Assembly: GCF_002939785.1 (NCBI RefSeq)
Contig: NZ_MDEC01000027.1
Location: 1 to 64,000 of the forward strand
Length of the DNA: 64,000 nucleotides
Source: Xanthomonas codiaei
GTDB lineage: Bacteria; Pseudomonadota; Gammaproteobacteria; Xanthomonadales; Xanthomonadaceae
Reading direction: 5' to 3'
Every line of letters starts with the position of its first letter. Position 1 is the stretch's first letter. Below, piece by piece: positions 28,191 to 37,060 of the stretch. The translations under genes and the position numbers were made by a program. The notes below the pieces were generated by a model. It saw nothing but the letters and a program-made list of their open reading frames with translations, did not search any database and was not told the DNA's origin.

Positions 28191-28218
28191 CATTTACATA
28201 ATATACATTGGCTTACAC
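28191..28218. other. dif-like XerCD recombination site, possible attachment site
   Basis: ACATAATATACATT (28196-28209) is identical to 14 consecutive bases of the reverse complement of E. coli dif, including the whole central hexamer TATACA. The left arm CATTTACATAA matches the XerD half-site at 8 of 11 positions; the right arm TTGGCTTACAC matches the XerC half-site poorly (3 of 11). One good and one poor arm is expected of an attachment site used by an element that exploits XerCD. The following bases to 28414 hold no gene. Confidence 0.5.
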
Positions 28219-28414
28219 GCTAAGCCTTTGATCTATCACGCGGGGCCATAATCCCGCGCTCGAAAAGTTGAAGTCTGGACGCCGGCAAGGAACGCACGGT
28301 GATCCGAGAAAAATCCACGTTGCCCGGCCAGGGCACGATATCCCCAGTTGAGCACCCGAAGCGTATCGACCCTCATGGCTCGGTACATGAGGCGCGGGTT
28401 TCGCGGGGGCGTTC

Positions 28415-29497
28415 ATGACGGCCCGCGAACCGATGGTGCCGCCCGACGTCGATCTGCGCGGAATGCCGTACATGCCGCTGGACGTGAACCGTCTGCGCGA
28501 TAGCGGGATGGCGATCAAGGCAACCGGCGATGAGTTCCGAGCGGCGATTCTGCTTTGGTGTGCGTGCTGGCATGAGGTGCCGGCCGCGAGCCTGCCTGAC
28601 GATGACGAAATCCTGGCCAGCTACGCTGGGTATGCACGCAACTTGCGGGCGTGGAAGCGCTTGAAAGTCGGCGCAATGCGAGGCTTTGTCCTCTGCAAAG
28701 ACGGCCGCTACTACCACCCATTGATCGCCGACAAGGCTGCGCAAGCGTGGACTGAGCGCCTTGAATTTCAAGGCATGCGTGAGAACGACCGTCTACGTAA
28801 AGAGCGCGAGCGGCAGGACCGTGTAGATATCTTCGGCAAACTCCGGGCTTATGGCGTTGTCCTTCCATACAACACGCCGACCGGCAAATTGCGAGAGCAC
28901 CTAGCTGATCTTGAAGCGCCTGCCGATGGTCACGGACAAGTCACAGTGACAGGTCACACACAGGTCACGGCTAATAAGGGAAAGGGAAGTGAAAGGGAGA
29001 GGGAAGGGAGAGGGAAGGGAGCTTTAAAAGCCTCTTCTCCAAACAATACGAGCGCTGAGAAGCCACTAGAGGACGCGGCTGATCTGGCGCGCGTGCTGCG
29101 TGATATGGGCTGGAGCGAATGCGCTGACGGGCATCCAGACCTGATGCAGGCCAAGGCCGAGGGCATTACTGCCAACGACATCCGGGCGGCAGCTGCAGGC
29201 AAGAGTGGCAAGCCAATCCGGTACGTGGTCAATCGAGCGCGTGGAATGCGCGACGATGCAGCCGAGTCAGCCGGCCAGCCTGGCAACGTCGTGCACATCA
29301 AGACAGCCGAGCAGCAGCAGGCCGACGAGGCCAAGCAACTGCGTCGTGCACTCGACGACAAGATTCTGCAGGTGCAGAACGATCACCGCCTGGAACTAAT
29401 CGACGACGTAACCCGCGACCAACGCGTTGCCGACATCCGCGAAGCGATCGCAGATCTGGACGCGATGGCCAGCACCGTGAAGGAGGCTCGCTCATGA
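28415..29497 (+). CDS. DUF1376-containing phage replication-type protein (360 aa)
   Basis: The N-terminal ~100 residues (YMPLDVNRLRDSGMAIKATGDEF, ILLWCACWHEVPAASLPDDD) have the DUF1376/YdaU pattern seen in phage proteins that take the place of replication initiators. The middle is a Lys/Glu/Gly-rich linker and the C-terminal part is helical and charged. Function inferred from family and position only. It opens the rightward transcript at the left end of the prophage; its stop overlaps the next start (ATGA). Confidence 0.75.
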   Translation: MTAREPMVPPDVDLRGMPYMPLDVNRLRDSGMAIKATGDEFRAAILLWCACWHEVPAASLPDDDEILASYAGYARNLRAWKRLKVGAMRGFVLCKDGRYYHPLIADKAAQAWTERLEFQGMRENDRLRKERERQDRVDIFGKLRAYGVVLPYNTPTGKLREHLADLEAPADGHGQVTVTGHTQVTANKGKGSEREREGRGKGALKASSPNNTSAEKPLEDAADLARVLRDMGWSECADGHPDLMQAKAEGITANDIRAAAAGKSGKPIRYVVNRARGMRDDAAESAGQPGNVVHIKTAEQQQADEAKQLRRALDDKILQVQNDHRLELIDDVTRDQRVADIREAIADLDAMASTVKEARS

Positions 29498-29847
29498 TCC
29501 GTTCTCCCATCGAATTGCGCGCAACCACAGTTGCGCCGCCCAGCACCTTCACCCCAAGCCATGCCGCGGAGGCCTTGCAGCGTATGGTCACCCGCTGGGC
29601 GGGGTCGTGTGGAACCTCGTACTCGTTCAGAATTCCGAACCGGCGGAGGGGCGTCGGGCGTGCCCGTAACTCATTGATCCTAAAGGGGTGTGCTCGTGTC
29701 GCCAGGATCGGGGCGGTACGGCGTGAATGTTCCACAGGCACCCCCCCTCCGAATCAGACGTGGAACATCCATCCCCTCCCAACTACTGCCCTCCCGAAAA
29801 ATGGAATGGGGTGCAGGGGCGGTTTCGCTCAGGCAGGTGCGCCATGA
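29494..29847 (+). CDS. Small hypothetical phage protein (117 aa)
   Basis: AAGGAGG stands about 7 bases before the ATG, and the start overlaps the upstream stop (ATGA); its own stop overlaps the recombinase ATG at 29844 (again ATGA). The coupling at both ends argues that it is real. The sequence (MIRSPIELRATTVAPPSTF...) matches no family I know. The second half is Pro/Gly/Arg-rich and could be non-homologous DNA joined in frame. Confidence 0.55.
   Translation: MIRSPIELRATTVAPPSTFTPSHAAEALQRMVTRWAGSCGTSYSFRIPNRRRGVGRARNSLILKGCARVARIGAVRRECSTGTPPPNQTWNIHPLPTTALPKNGMGCRGGFAQAGAP
29727..29768. repeat. 9-bp inverted repeat upstream of the tyrosine recombinase
   Basis: ATGTTCCAC (29727-29735) and GTGGAACAT (29760-29768) are perfect inverted copies separated by 24 bases with a C7 run. 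They lie inside the preceding small gene, 75 bp before the recombinase start. This could be an operator, an arm-type recombinase site or chance. Confidence 0.45.
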
Positions 29848-30974
29848 GCGTCTTGCCGCTACCTGCGTTGGTGCTGGAGGCGCTGGCGACATTGCCGAAC
29901 GGATTGGAGCTGCCTGCGCACCGCGCGTGGCTTCTGGCGGATGCGCCACGGCTCGCGCGGGTCATGCGCCGTATCGAGGGCCAGACGATCGCCCCGCGCG
30001 CTATGGCGGAGTTGTGGCTGTGGCTGGCACACCTGGTGATCGACTGCGGCTCGCGTGCAGCGACGACCGGCGAGTCGTACGCCCGCACCGTTGGCCGCTG
30101 GCTGCATTGGTGCGCCACGCACGGCATTGACCACACAGAGGTAACAGTCACCGAGTTCGATCGCTGGCAGCGCTGGCTGGCGATTGAGTGCCGCAACGGC
30201 CCGGCGTGGCGCCGTAGGCAGGTGCATGCGGTACGCGGGTTCTATGATTGGCGCCGCTCTCGCGGCGTCGCTGCGACGAACCTGGCCGCCGACATCACCG
30301 GCCCGCGGGTGAAGCCCAAGCCGGCCCGAAAGTACACCGACGACCACCTGCGTGCGCTGTTCCGGTCGATCGCGGAGATGCCGCAGGTGCGCCAGGTGCG
30401 CGATCGCTGTGCGCTGTTGCTGCTGCTCGCCACCGGGATGCGCCGGGAGGAGCTATGCACGCTACGCCTCGAGCAACTGGAGCTGGGCACACGCACGGGC
30501 GTCGTGCGCATTGCCGGCAAAGGCGCGAAGGAGCGCGACGTGCCATTCGAGGGGCCGGTGGCCGCCGCGGTGCACGCCTGGTTGGAGCAGCGCGAGGCAT
30601 TGCCTTTCTCGCTCGACAGTACCGCGCTGTTCGTTTCGCTGAGTACCGGCACACGCGGGCAGGCGCTGTCCCTGCGCAGCTTTGAGACCATGGTGGCTTA
30701 CCACGCCAAGCGGGCGAAGCTGCGCGAGTGGGGCATCCACCGATTCCGCGTCACGTTCGCTACCCAGCTCTACGACGAAGGCGCGGACATCGAGACCATC
30801 CGCGCTCTCATGGGCCACGAGAGCATCGAGACCACCCGCCGTTACCTGGCCGTGTCCGAGCGCGCACGCCGCACACGGCTGAGCTCTGATCGACAGCATC
30901 GAGTGCTGGGCACGAAACCGACCGGTACGCCGCTGTGGGCACGTATCGCGACAGGGGAGGTGGTCCGTGATTGA
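29844..30974 (+). CDS. Tyrosine recombinase/phage integrase (376 aa)
   Basis: SAM-like N-terminal core-binding domain (residues about 60-150) and a complete catalytic domain: Arg in ATGMRREEL, Lys in AGKGAKERDV, HRFR, MGH, and the nucleophilic Tyr in TTRRYL. It probably catalyses site-specific integration/excision or dimer resolution. I took ATG 29844 since it overlaps the upstream stop and has AGG before it; an in-frame extension to 29727 looks non-coding. It overlaps the Mor-like gene by 8 bp. Confidence 0.87.
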   Translation: MSVLPLPALVLEALATLPNGLELPAHRAWLLADAPRLARVMRRIEGQTIAPRAMAELWLWLAHLVIDCGSRAATTGESYARTVGRWLHWCATHGIDHTEVTVTEFDRWQRWLAIECRNGPAWRRRQVHAVRGFYDWRRSRGVAATNLAADITGPRVKPKPARKYTDDHLRALFRSIAEMPQVRQVRDRCALLLLLATGMRREELCTLRLEQLELGTRTGVVRIAGKGAKERDVPFEGPVAAAVHAWLEQREALPFSLDSTALFVSLSTGTRGQALSLRSFETMVAYHAKRAKLREWGIHRFRVTFATQLYDEGADIETIRALMGHESIETTRRYLAVSERARRTRLSSDRQHRVLGTKPTGTPLWARIATGEVVRD

Positions 30975-31365
30975 CGGCGTGAGTTTCAGTGGACAGGGCG
31001 AGCCGGTGACGGATTTCGAGATCGCGCTGCTGCAGCAGTACCAGGCCCAGGACGCCAGCGTACTCGGCGCGCTCGCGAGACGACTGCTCGCCGACTTCGG
31101 CCCGCGCGTCGGCACCCAGGCGATGGCCGCGGTGCTCGACGAACTCGGATCGGAGTACATCTACCTCGCGCAGCGGCGCAGGTTCTTCGCCGGTTTTTGG
31201 CGGGCGGAGCGCGATCAGCTCATCGCCCGCATGGCCGCCAACGGCATGACCTGCAGTGAGATAGGGCGGCAGTTCGGCATGAACCGCACCGCCGTGCACA
31301 AGCGGCTTAAGCGTTTCCCGCTTACGGGGACAGGAAACACCGAACCGGGCAAGACTCAGCCATGA
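30967..31365 (+). CDS. Mor-like / helix-turn-helix DNA-binding protein (132 aa)
   Basis: GTG start at 30967 with GGGGAGG 6 bases upstream. ARRLLADFGPRVGTQAMAAVLDELGSEYIYLAQRRR and a C-terminal helix-turn-helix (ANGMTCSEIGRQFGMNRTAVHKRLKRF) recall the Mor/C family of phage middle and late activators. Its position directly before terminase suggests an activator of the late genes or a terminase partner that binds packaging DNA. The family call is by pattern and moderate. Confidence 0.6.
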   Translation: MIDGVSFSGQGEPVTDFEIALLQQYQAQDASVLGALARRLLADFGPRVGTQAMAAVLDELGSEYIYLAQRRRFFAGFWRAERDQLIARMAANGMTCSEIGRQFGMNRTAVHKRLKRFPLTGTGNTEPGKTQP

Positions 31366-32078
31366 CCGCCATTCGTCCCCGTCGCAAGCTGAGTCCCGCG
31401 GAACTGCAACAGCGCCGCGATGCCGCGAAGAAATCGACCGGTCCGCGCACGCCGGAGGGCAAGGCACGCAGCAGCCGCAACGGCTGGAAACACGGCCTGA
31501 CCAGCAAGGTTCACCAAGCCGCTTTCGACAACGGCATGCAGTCGCTGCTCGGCGCAGTGGGCCGCCCCTGCCTGAGTACTTGCCCAAAGTACCCGTGCAC
31601 GCTGGTGGACGATGGCACCACCAGCCCCGGCGGCAGCTGCATGGACAAGCAGGTTTACGTCCAGGCATTCACCGCGCTGATCGATGCCATGCAGAGCGGT
31701 GCGATGGAGGGCGTGCAGGGGATCATGGCCGGCGAGGCATCGGCCGCGCTGCAGCTGATGCACGACCTGCGCAGCACCATCAGCGTCGACGGCCTGGTGG
31801 TGAAAGTGCCGATGATCGACAGTGAAGGCAACGTGGTGACCCGCGAGGACGGCACCGAGGTCATCGGCAAGATGATCCCGAACCCAGCCTACGAGATGTT
31901 CTTCAAGTCGATGGAACGCATGGGCATCAATCTGCCGGAGATGTTGGCCACGCCGAAGGCCAAGGCCGCTGCGAAAGTCGACGACGAGCGCGCTGATGCC
32001 ATGCAGACCATCCTCGGCGGCATCTTCCAGCGCGGCAGTGCCGGCAAGCGTCCAGCGCTTCCGCCCGGCAACGAATGA
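31362..32078 (+). CDS. Putative terminase small subunit (238 aa)
   Basis: Starts with an Arg/Lys-rich segment containing STGPRTPEGKARSSRNGWKHG, a motif common in phage and phage-derived proteins preceding terminase genes. Four cysteines follow (CLSTCPKYPC ... GGSCMD) and may bind a metal. A helical C-terminal part includes GMIPNP-like and GINLPEMLA stretches. Identified mainly by its place immediately upstream of (and overlapping) the large terminase. Confidence 0.65.
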   Translation: MTAIRPRRKLSPAELQQRRDAAKKSTGPRTPEGKARSSRNGWKHGLTSKVHQAAFDNGMQSLLGAVGRPCLSTCPKYPCTLVDDGTTSPGGSCMDKQVYVQAFTALIDAMQSGAMEGVQGIMAGEASAALQLMHDLRSTISVDGLVVKVPMIDSEGNVVTREDGTEVIGKMIPNPAYEMFFKSMERMGINLPEMLATPKAKAAAKVDDERADAMQTILGGIFQRGSAGKRPALPPGNE

Positions 32079-33955
32079 CCCGGCAGCGCACCAACGTCGG
32101 CATCCTGCAGGGGCAGATGCTCGATCGCGGCGTGTACAACGTCGACGAGTTCGAGGCGTGGCTATCCGAGCGCGGCTGGGCGTGGCGCCAGTTGGAGCGT
32201 GGCGACTATGGCGTCACGCTTGACGAGGCACTGGTGCTCTACACGTTTGAGGACCCGTTGCGTTGGGCCGAAACGTTCCTGTTCGAGCCGGACAGCGGGG
32301 AGCCGTATCGGTTCTGGGATTACCAGCGCCCGAGCGTGCAGGCCTGGATGCAGGACGTGGTGCACCAGGACGGCGCCGAGTGCGGCAAGACGCGCGAGAT
32401 CATCGCGCTGGTGGCGTGGGCTGGCTGCACAGCGGTGGGTGGACGCGTCGCCAATCCGTCCTCGCTGGTGGCCGCGCCGCAGCAGACGCACCTTGATGAA
32501 ATCATTCTGGCGCTCGAGGAGCAGTTCGGCGTCGCCGACGGCGCTGGACAGAAGACGCTGATCCAGCACTTCTGGCTGAAGCCGAAGAAGACCCCGCACA
32601 CCATGCACCGGTTCTACGCACCCAACCCGGTGCGACCAGACCGCCCGAGTATCGCCCGCACCTACTACCGCCCCGGCGGCCACGACGGTGAAGCGTTCCG
32701 TGGTGTGCACGTGAGTGCGCTGGCGCTGTTCGACGAAGCCGCCAAGGTCAAGAACAAGACCATCTTCAGCGAGTTCTGGCGCGCCCTTAAGCCAGGCTGC
32801 CGCTCGCGCGTGTACTCAGTGCCCGATGGCGACCGCGGTAGCGAATATTTCCGGCTCACGCAGCAGGCCATCGAAGGCCTGCCGGTGGGTAAGCCGGGCA
32901 ACCGCCTATTCCGTTGGCAGCAGACGATGAAGCCGGCTCCGTTCTGGAGCGCGGAGCGAGAGGCGGACATGATCCGCCGCTTCAACGGCCGCAACACGCC
33001 CGGCTACCAGCGGAACGTGCTCGGCGAGCACGGGCAGGCCGAGAACCCCGTGTGGCCGTGGGGCATCCTACTGCCCAACGTGGTGGACCGCTCCGACTAC
33101 CGCGTCATCAAGCTGCACGCCGACCACGAGGCCGATTCGCTGTCGGTCGAGGTGGCGCGCGTGGAGCTGACCATGCAGCAGGGCCGCAAGGTGGGCAGCT
33201 ACGCCACCCTCTACGACGACGTGCGTCCGCTGCGTCCGCTGCTGAAAGGGCGCGATGCCGAGCGCCGTGCGGCGATGCTGGAGATCCTGCGGCCGTACAT
33301 CGCAGGCGCGTCCATGGGCGTGTTCTGGGCCGGCGCCGACCTTGGCGAGCGCAATGACCCCACCGAGATCATTCTGAGCGAGGAAGTCGGTACGGAGTTA
33401 CGCGACCTTGTGCGCATCCGTGCCATCGGCTTCCCGTACCACCTGCAGGAGGAGTTGATTGCCGCGCTCGATAGCCTGTTCCGCCACTTGCCGTTCTGGG
33501 GCGCCGACCTCGGCAGCGCCGGCACCACCGTGGTGAAGGATCTCATCAGCGTGGACCGCTTCGCCGAATGCAACTTTGAAGACCGGCTGGTGGGCTTCCA
33601 CTTCCAGCAGTCTGTTGACTGCATGGGCGAGGACGGCGAGGCGCTGCAGGACGAAGACAAGCGCACCGGCGAGATGGTCACGCTCACCGCGCCGGCCAAG
33701 CACTGGGCCACGCAGTGCATCACCGCGCGCCTGCAGGCCGGCGGCTACGCCATGCCTTACGACCAGGACGCGCTCAACGCCATGTCCACGCAGACCGCCC
33801 GCGCCGGCGCCAAGTGGCCCATCTACAGTAAGCAGGACGACCACATCCCCGACGCCCGCCGCCAGCAGATGCTGCGCCGCCTGCGCAGCCTGCAGGACGA
33901 CGGCTTCGGCGTGGACGTGTTTGCCTGCAGCACCATCGAAAGGACCGCCGCGTGA
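32075..33955 (+). CDS. Terminase large subunit (626 aa)
   Basis: Packaging motor. The ATPase part carries a Walker A-like GAECGKT (residue about 108) and Walker B ALFDEAAKVKN. The nuclease part begins with GADLGERNDPTEII, an RNase H-like first strand with its metal-binding Asp. Length is somewhat above the common 450-600. Overlaps both neighbours by 4 bases. Confidence 0.85.
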   Translation: MTRQRTNVGILQGQMLDRGVYNVDEFEAWLSERGWAWRQLERGDYGVTLDEALVLYTFEDPLRWAETFLFEPDSGEPYRFWDYQRPSVQAWMQDVVHQDGAECGKTREIIALVAWAGCTAVGGRVANPSSLVAAPQQTHLDEIILALEEQFGVADGAGQKTLIQHFWLKPKKTPHTMHRFYAPNPVRPDRPSIARTYYRPGGHDGEAFRGVHVSALALFDEAAKVKNKTIFSEFWRALKPGCRSRVYSVPDGDRGSEYFRLTQQAIEGLPVGKPGNRLFRWQQTMKPAPFWSAEREADMIRRFNGRNTPGYQRNVLGEHGQAENPVWPWGILLPNVVDRSDYRVIKLHADHEADSLSVEVARVELTMQQGRKVGSYATLYDDVRPLRPLLKGRDAERRAAMLEILRPYIAGASMGVFWAGADLGERNDPTEIILSEEVGTELRDLVRIRAIGFPYHLQEELIAALDSLFRHLPFWGADLGSAGTTVVKDLISVDRFAECNFEDRLVGFHFQQSVDCMGEDGEALQDEDKRTGEMVTLTAPAKHWATQCITARLQAGGYAMPYDQDALNAMSTQTARAGAKWPIYSKQDDHIPDARRQQMLRRLRSLQDDGFGVDVFACSTIERTAA

Positions 33956-36069
33956 ATCTCAATCCCGTCATCTGGTTCCGTGGCAAGAGCCCGGACCCCA
34001 CCCGCAACCAGACCGGTGGCATCGCCACCTCGATCCGCGACACGCAGAACCTCGGCGTGTGGCAGGCCAGCATTGGCGGCTGGCAGCCGCGTACTGTTTC
34101 GCCGTGGCTGTACGAGGCGCTGAAGGAGGCCGTACCGATGCTCGACGGCGGCCTGGGCCGCATGGTGACGTTGGACGGCATCCTGGCCGTGGAAGGCGAC
34201 AACGACCGCATTGTCGCCGAGATCGAAGAGTGGATGGCCACGGTGCCAGTCAACGACCTAGAGAACGGCTACCAGGCGATGTACGCCAGCCAGGGCGAGG
34301 AGCTCTACGAACAGGGACATGGTATCGCCGAGTTCGTCTACTCGCCGACCGGCCGCGACGTGGTTGGCCTGCGTGTGGCCGATAGCAAGGGCACCGCCTT
34401 CGTGCGGGATGCCGACCGCATGCGCGTGTTCTACCGCAACCCCAACGCCTGTAGCGATCGCCGGCCGGATGGGCTGGGCAATGTCGAAGCAATCTTGCAG
34501 GGTCGCGTGCAGGGCTCGCTCACGGCTGGGCTACTGCTTGAGGTTGGGTACGTCGAGCTGGAGCCTGCGCAGTTGGCTATCTCCATCAACCGGCCCGAGG
34601 CGGACAACCCCTACGGAACGTCGATGCTGCGTGCGGTTCCTTTCGTGTCGCAGATCCTACTGCAGATGCAGAACAGCACCCGGCAAGTGTGGGGGCGCTT
34701 CGGTGACCCGAGCTTCCATGTGGCGTTCTCGACCAAGAACAGCAAGATCGACAGCGCGGCGGCGCAGAAGCGTGCTGAGACAATCGCCGCCAGCCTAGCC
34801 AATGCACTGGCGGCAAAGGCGCGCGGCAACAGCGTCGACGTAGCCACCGGCGTTGGCATGAACGATCAGATCAGCATCGATGTTATCGGCGCGGTCAATG
34901 AGGCACTGCAGATCGAGCTTCCCGCACGGCACATGATTGAGCAGATTGTGGCCTCGTTCGGTATCCCCGCATGGATGATGGGCGTTTCGTGGGCGCAAGC
35001 CGCGGGCATTGCCGAGCCGCAGTCCGAATTGGTGCTGCAGGATTCCAAGACGCGGTTTGCGCGGCGTGAGGCATCGTTGCGCAAACCCGTCGAGGCGATG
35101 CTGCGTGCCCGCGGCCGGACCTGGAAGAAGGGTGACTGGAAGCTGGTGCAGCATCTGCCATCGCTCACCGACGAGTTGAAGCGCGCCCAGGCCGAGTTCC
35201 TTCGCGCCCAGGCGGCCATGGTGCTGGGCAATAGCGCCTCCGGTACCGAGCAGGGGCTGGACAACACGCTGCGCTCCGCCGGGCGGCAGCCGCACAAGCA
35301 CGGCCCTCGCTGCACGCATATCAAGGCCGGCGGCGAAGACGCCGAGCCATGGGCCGAGCCTGATGCCGCGTTGCCCGCGATTGAGCAGCGGACTATCGCG
35401 CGCATGCTGTCGCGGTGGGAGCGTCTGCAAGCCGACGTGGTGAAACTACTAGGCCTGGATACGGTGAAGGCGGACACGGCGTGGAGCTTCGACCTGTCGT
35501 TGATGACGCAACTGGTTTCGGCCGGCGAGTCGTCCATCGGCGGCATGGCGGCCGAGCTCAACGCCGGTACGGTCGATGCCTACGACCGCGGCGTCATTAA
35601 TGCGCGGGCAGACATCGACTTAGACTGGAGCGACCCCGGCGTACAGCAGCTGATCGCCGACTCGCGTAACCGCGTCACCAGCGCGATCCGCCGCGAGGGC
35701 CTGTCACGGGTGCGTGAGGGCGTCACCCGCGAGTACAGCAGCCGCATCGTGTCCGCGCTAACGTCTGGTCAGTACGACGGCCAGAACCCGGTGCACGTAG
35801 CTGAGGCGCTGGAAGACATGTTCGGCGCCGGAAACAGCAACTGGGAGCGCCTGGCGCGCTCCGAGGTAGCCGACGCCCAGGTGCAGGGCAAGCGCGAGAT
35901 GTACCTGCAGGCCGGGTTCCAGCAGTACGACTGGATCACCGCCGGCGGCTGCGTCCTGTGCGAGACGCTGGCCGCCAACGGCCCGTACCAGCTGGATGAT
36001 CCGCAGGCGCCGCTGCCTATGCGGAATAGTCATCCGAACTGCAGGTGTTCAATCAGGGCGCTTAGTTGA
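33952..36069 (+). CDS. Portal protein fused to MuF-type head morphogenesis domain (705 aa)
   Basis: GTG start overlapping the terminase stop. The first ~430 residues resemble DUF935 (Mu-like) portals: LYEALKEAVPMLDGGLGRMV, HGIAEFVYSP, RMRVFYRNPN, MIEQIVASFGIPAWMMG. The C-terminal third is a MuF domain ending with WITAGGCVLCETLAANG...PMRNSHPNCRCSI, with the typical conserved Cys/His set. Portal and MuF are often separate genes; here they are one protein, so the MuF part is presumably injected or packaged with the portal. Confidence 0.85.
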   Translation: MNLNPVIWFRGKSPDPTRNQTGGIATSIRDTQNLGVWQASIGGWQPRTVSPWLYEALKEAVPMLDGGLGRMVTLDGILAVEGDNDRIVAEIEEWMATVPVNDLENGYQAMYASQGEELYEQGHGIAEFVYSPTGRDVVGLRVADSKGTAFVRDADRMRVFYRNPNACSDRRPDGLGNVEAILQGRVQGSLTAGLLLEVGYVELEPAQLAISINRPEADNPYGTSMLRAVPFVSQILLQMQNSTRQVWGRFGDPSFHVAFSTKNSKIDSAAAQKRAETIAASLANALAAKARGNSVDVATGVGMNDQISIDVIGAVNEALQIELPARHMIEQIVASFGIPAWMMGVSWAQAAGIAEPQSELVLQDSKTRFARREASLRKPVEAMLRARGRTWKKGDWKLVQHLPSLTDELKRAQAEFLRAQAAMVLGNSASGTEQGLDNTLRSAGRQPHKHGPRCTHIKAGGEDAEPWAEPDAALPAIEQRTIARMLSRWERLQADVVKLLGLDTVKADTAWSFDLSLMTQLVSAGESSIGGMAAELNAGTVDAYDRGVINARADIDLDWSDPGVQQLIADSRNRVTSAIRREGLSRVREGVTREYSSRIVSALTSGQYDGQNPVHVAEALEDMFGAGNSNWERLARSEVADAQVQGKREMYLQAGFQQYDWITAGGCVLCETLAANGPYQLDDPQAPLPMRNSHPNCRCSIRALS

Positions 36070-36073
36070 ACGC

Positions 36074-36469
36074 CTACATCTTCCGTTTTCTATTAAAGGG
36101 CGACGGAACATCACTGGCCGATGATCCGGTAAGAGTCTCTGAGGCTTGGCGATTTGAATGATCGATGGCCAGCTGTTCCCGGAGCACATTGCCCAGCTCG
36201 ACAAAGGCGCGGAGAGCTGTGACGTGCGCGCTCCATGCCGAGGCATTCGTGGACTGGATGTGCTTTGCCTCCTGCTCCATTGCGAGCGCACTATGAACGG
36301 AAGAGATCATCATGTTGATGAGCGCGATAAACCAAATGGCATTGTCTTCGTCCGCGTAGCTATCGATAGCATCGAGCGCTCCGTTCAGAGCCAGGATCAT
36401 TTCTTTATCAAGCAGACGAGCGACGATCTCACGGGCGCTGGCAATCAAATGTTTCAATGCAATCATCAT
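36074..36469 (-). CDS. Reverse-strand hypothetical protein (131 aa), probable moron
   Basis: A minus-strand gene between portal and protease genes, in an otherwise rightward head cluster. AAGGAG lies 8 bases before the ATG at 36469, so expression is credible. The protein is mostly helical (LKHLIASAREIVARLLDKEMIL, AIWFIALINMMISSVHSALAMEQEAKHIQ), probably soluble or membrane-associated, with no signal peptide and a basic tail NRKRKM. I recognise no family. Placement, strand and own control region suggest expression from the prophage, so a host-fitness or phage-exclusion role is possible. Confidence 0.75.
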   Translation of the reverse strand: MMIALKHLIASAREIVARLLDKEMILALNGALDAIDSYADEDNAIWFIALINMMISSVHSALAMEQEAKHIQSTNASAWSAHVTALRAFVELGNVLREQLAIDHSNRQASETLTGSSASDVPSPFNRKRKM

Positions 36470-36494
36470 TGTTACCGCTCCTTGGTTGTCTGGT

Positions 36495-36516
36495 GTTTCC
36501 TAATCTAGCAGACAGG
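36495..36516 (-). promoter_or_regulatory. Motif upstream of the reverse-strand gene, shared with the 52806 gene
   Basis: Read on the minus strand, CCTGTCTGCTAGA runs into TTAGGAAAC. The same two blocks occur, 12 bases further apart, upstream of the other minus-strand phage gene (53294-53328). TGTCTG (36487-36492) and CAGACA (36509-36514) also form an inverted repeat over it. A promoter or operator for the inserted genes is the simplest explanation. Confidence 0.5.
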
Positions 36517-36601
36517 ACACGCATCCCCACGGAATCCTTTGCCCATTGAGCGCCAGTAACCGGTGCTCCGTGCGCCCTTCGGGGCTTCGATGGAGGATGC
36601 C

Positions 36602-37060
36602 GTGAGCGAGCCGAACCCCAAGTTGTCCGAGATCCAGAACCTGCCGTTGGCCGAGTTGTCCGATCGGCTGGAAGGCCTCACCGCCGAGGAGCTGACCGCG
36701 CTGCGTGCGCTGGAAGGGGAGCAGAAGGATGGCGGCCGTAAGGGGGCTCTGGCCGCCATCGATGACGCATTCGCACGTTTGCCGATCACCGCGCTGGCGA
36801 GTCGCGTCACCGAGGGCGAAGGCAAGCTGGACGAAATAGCGATCGGCGTTGAGGGAGCGACCGCGGCTGGGTACGAGGCCGACAACACGCTTGCTCTGGA
36901 TGGGAGCGGCCGTGTCATCGGTGTGGCCAGGCGTGGCGAAACGCCGGCTACCGACACCCCCGACTGGCAGCGCGAGGTCTACGACGGACCGCTGACCATT
37001 CCGCAGGCGGAATGGCGCCGCCACAACATCAAGCCCGTGCGGGCGGTGCGCGAGAAGTGA
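36602..37060 (+). CDS. Hypothetical phage head-region protein (152 aa)
   Basis: GTG at 36602 is chosen because GGAGG lies 5 bases before it; the frame extends upstream without a site. The sequence is acidic and helical at first (LSEIQNLPLAELSDRLEGLTAEELTALRALEGEQ), then has a short folded C-terminus (WQREVYDGPLTIPQAEWRRHNI). It lies just before the protease-scaffold gene and overlaps it (GTGA). Unrecognised family; a scaffold or connector accessory is possible. Confidence 0.7.
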   Translation: MSEPNPKLSEIQNLPLAELSDRLEGLTAEELTALRALEGEQKDGGRKGALAAIDDAFARLPITALASRVTEGEGKLDEIAIGVEGATAAGYEADNTLALDGSGRVIGVARRGETPATDTPDWQREVYDGPLTIPQAEWRRHNIKPVRAVREK

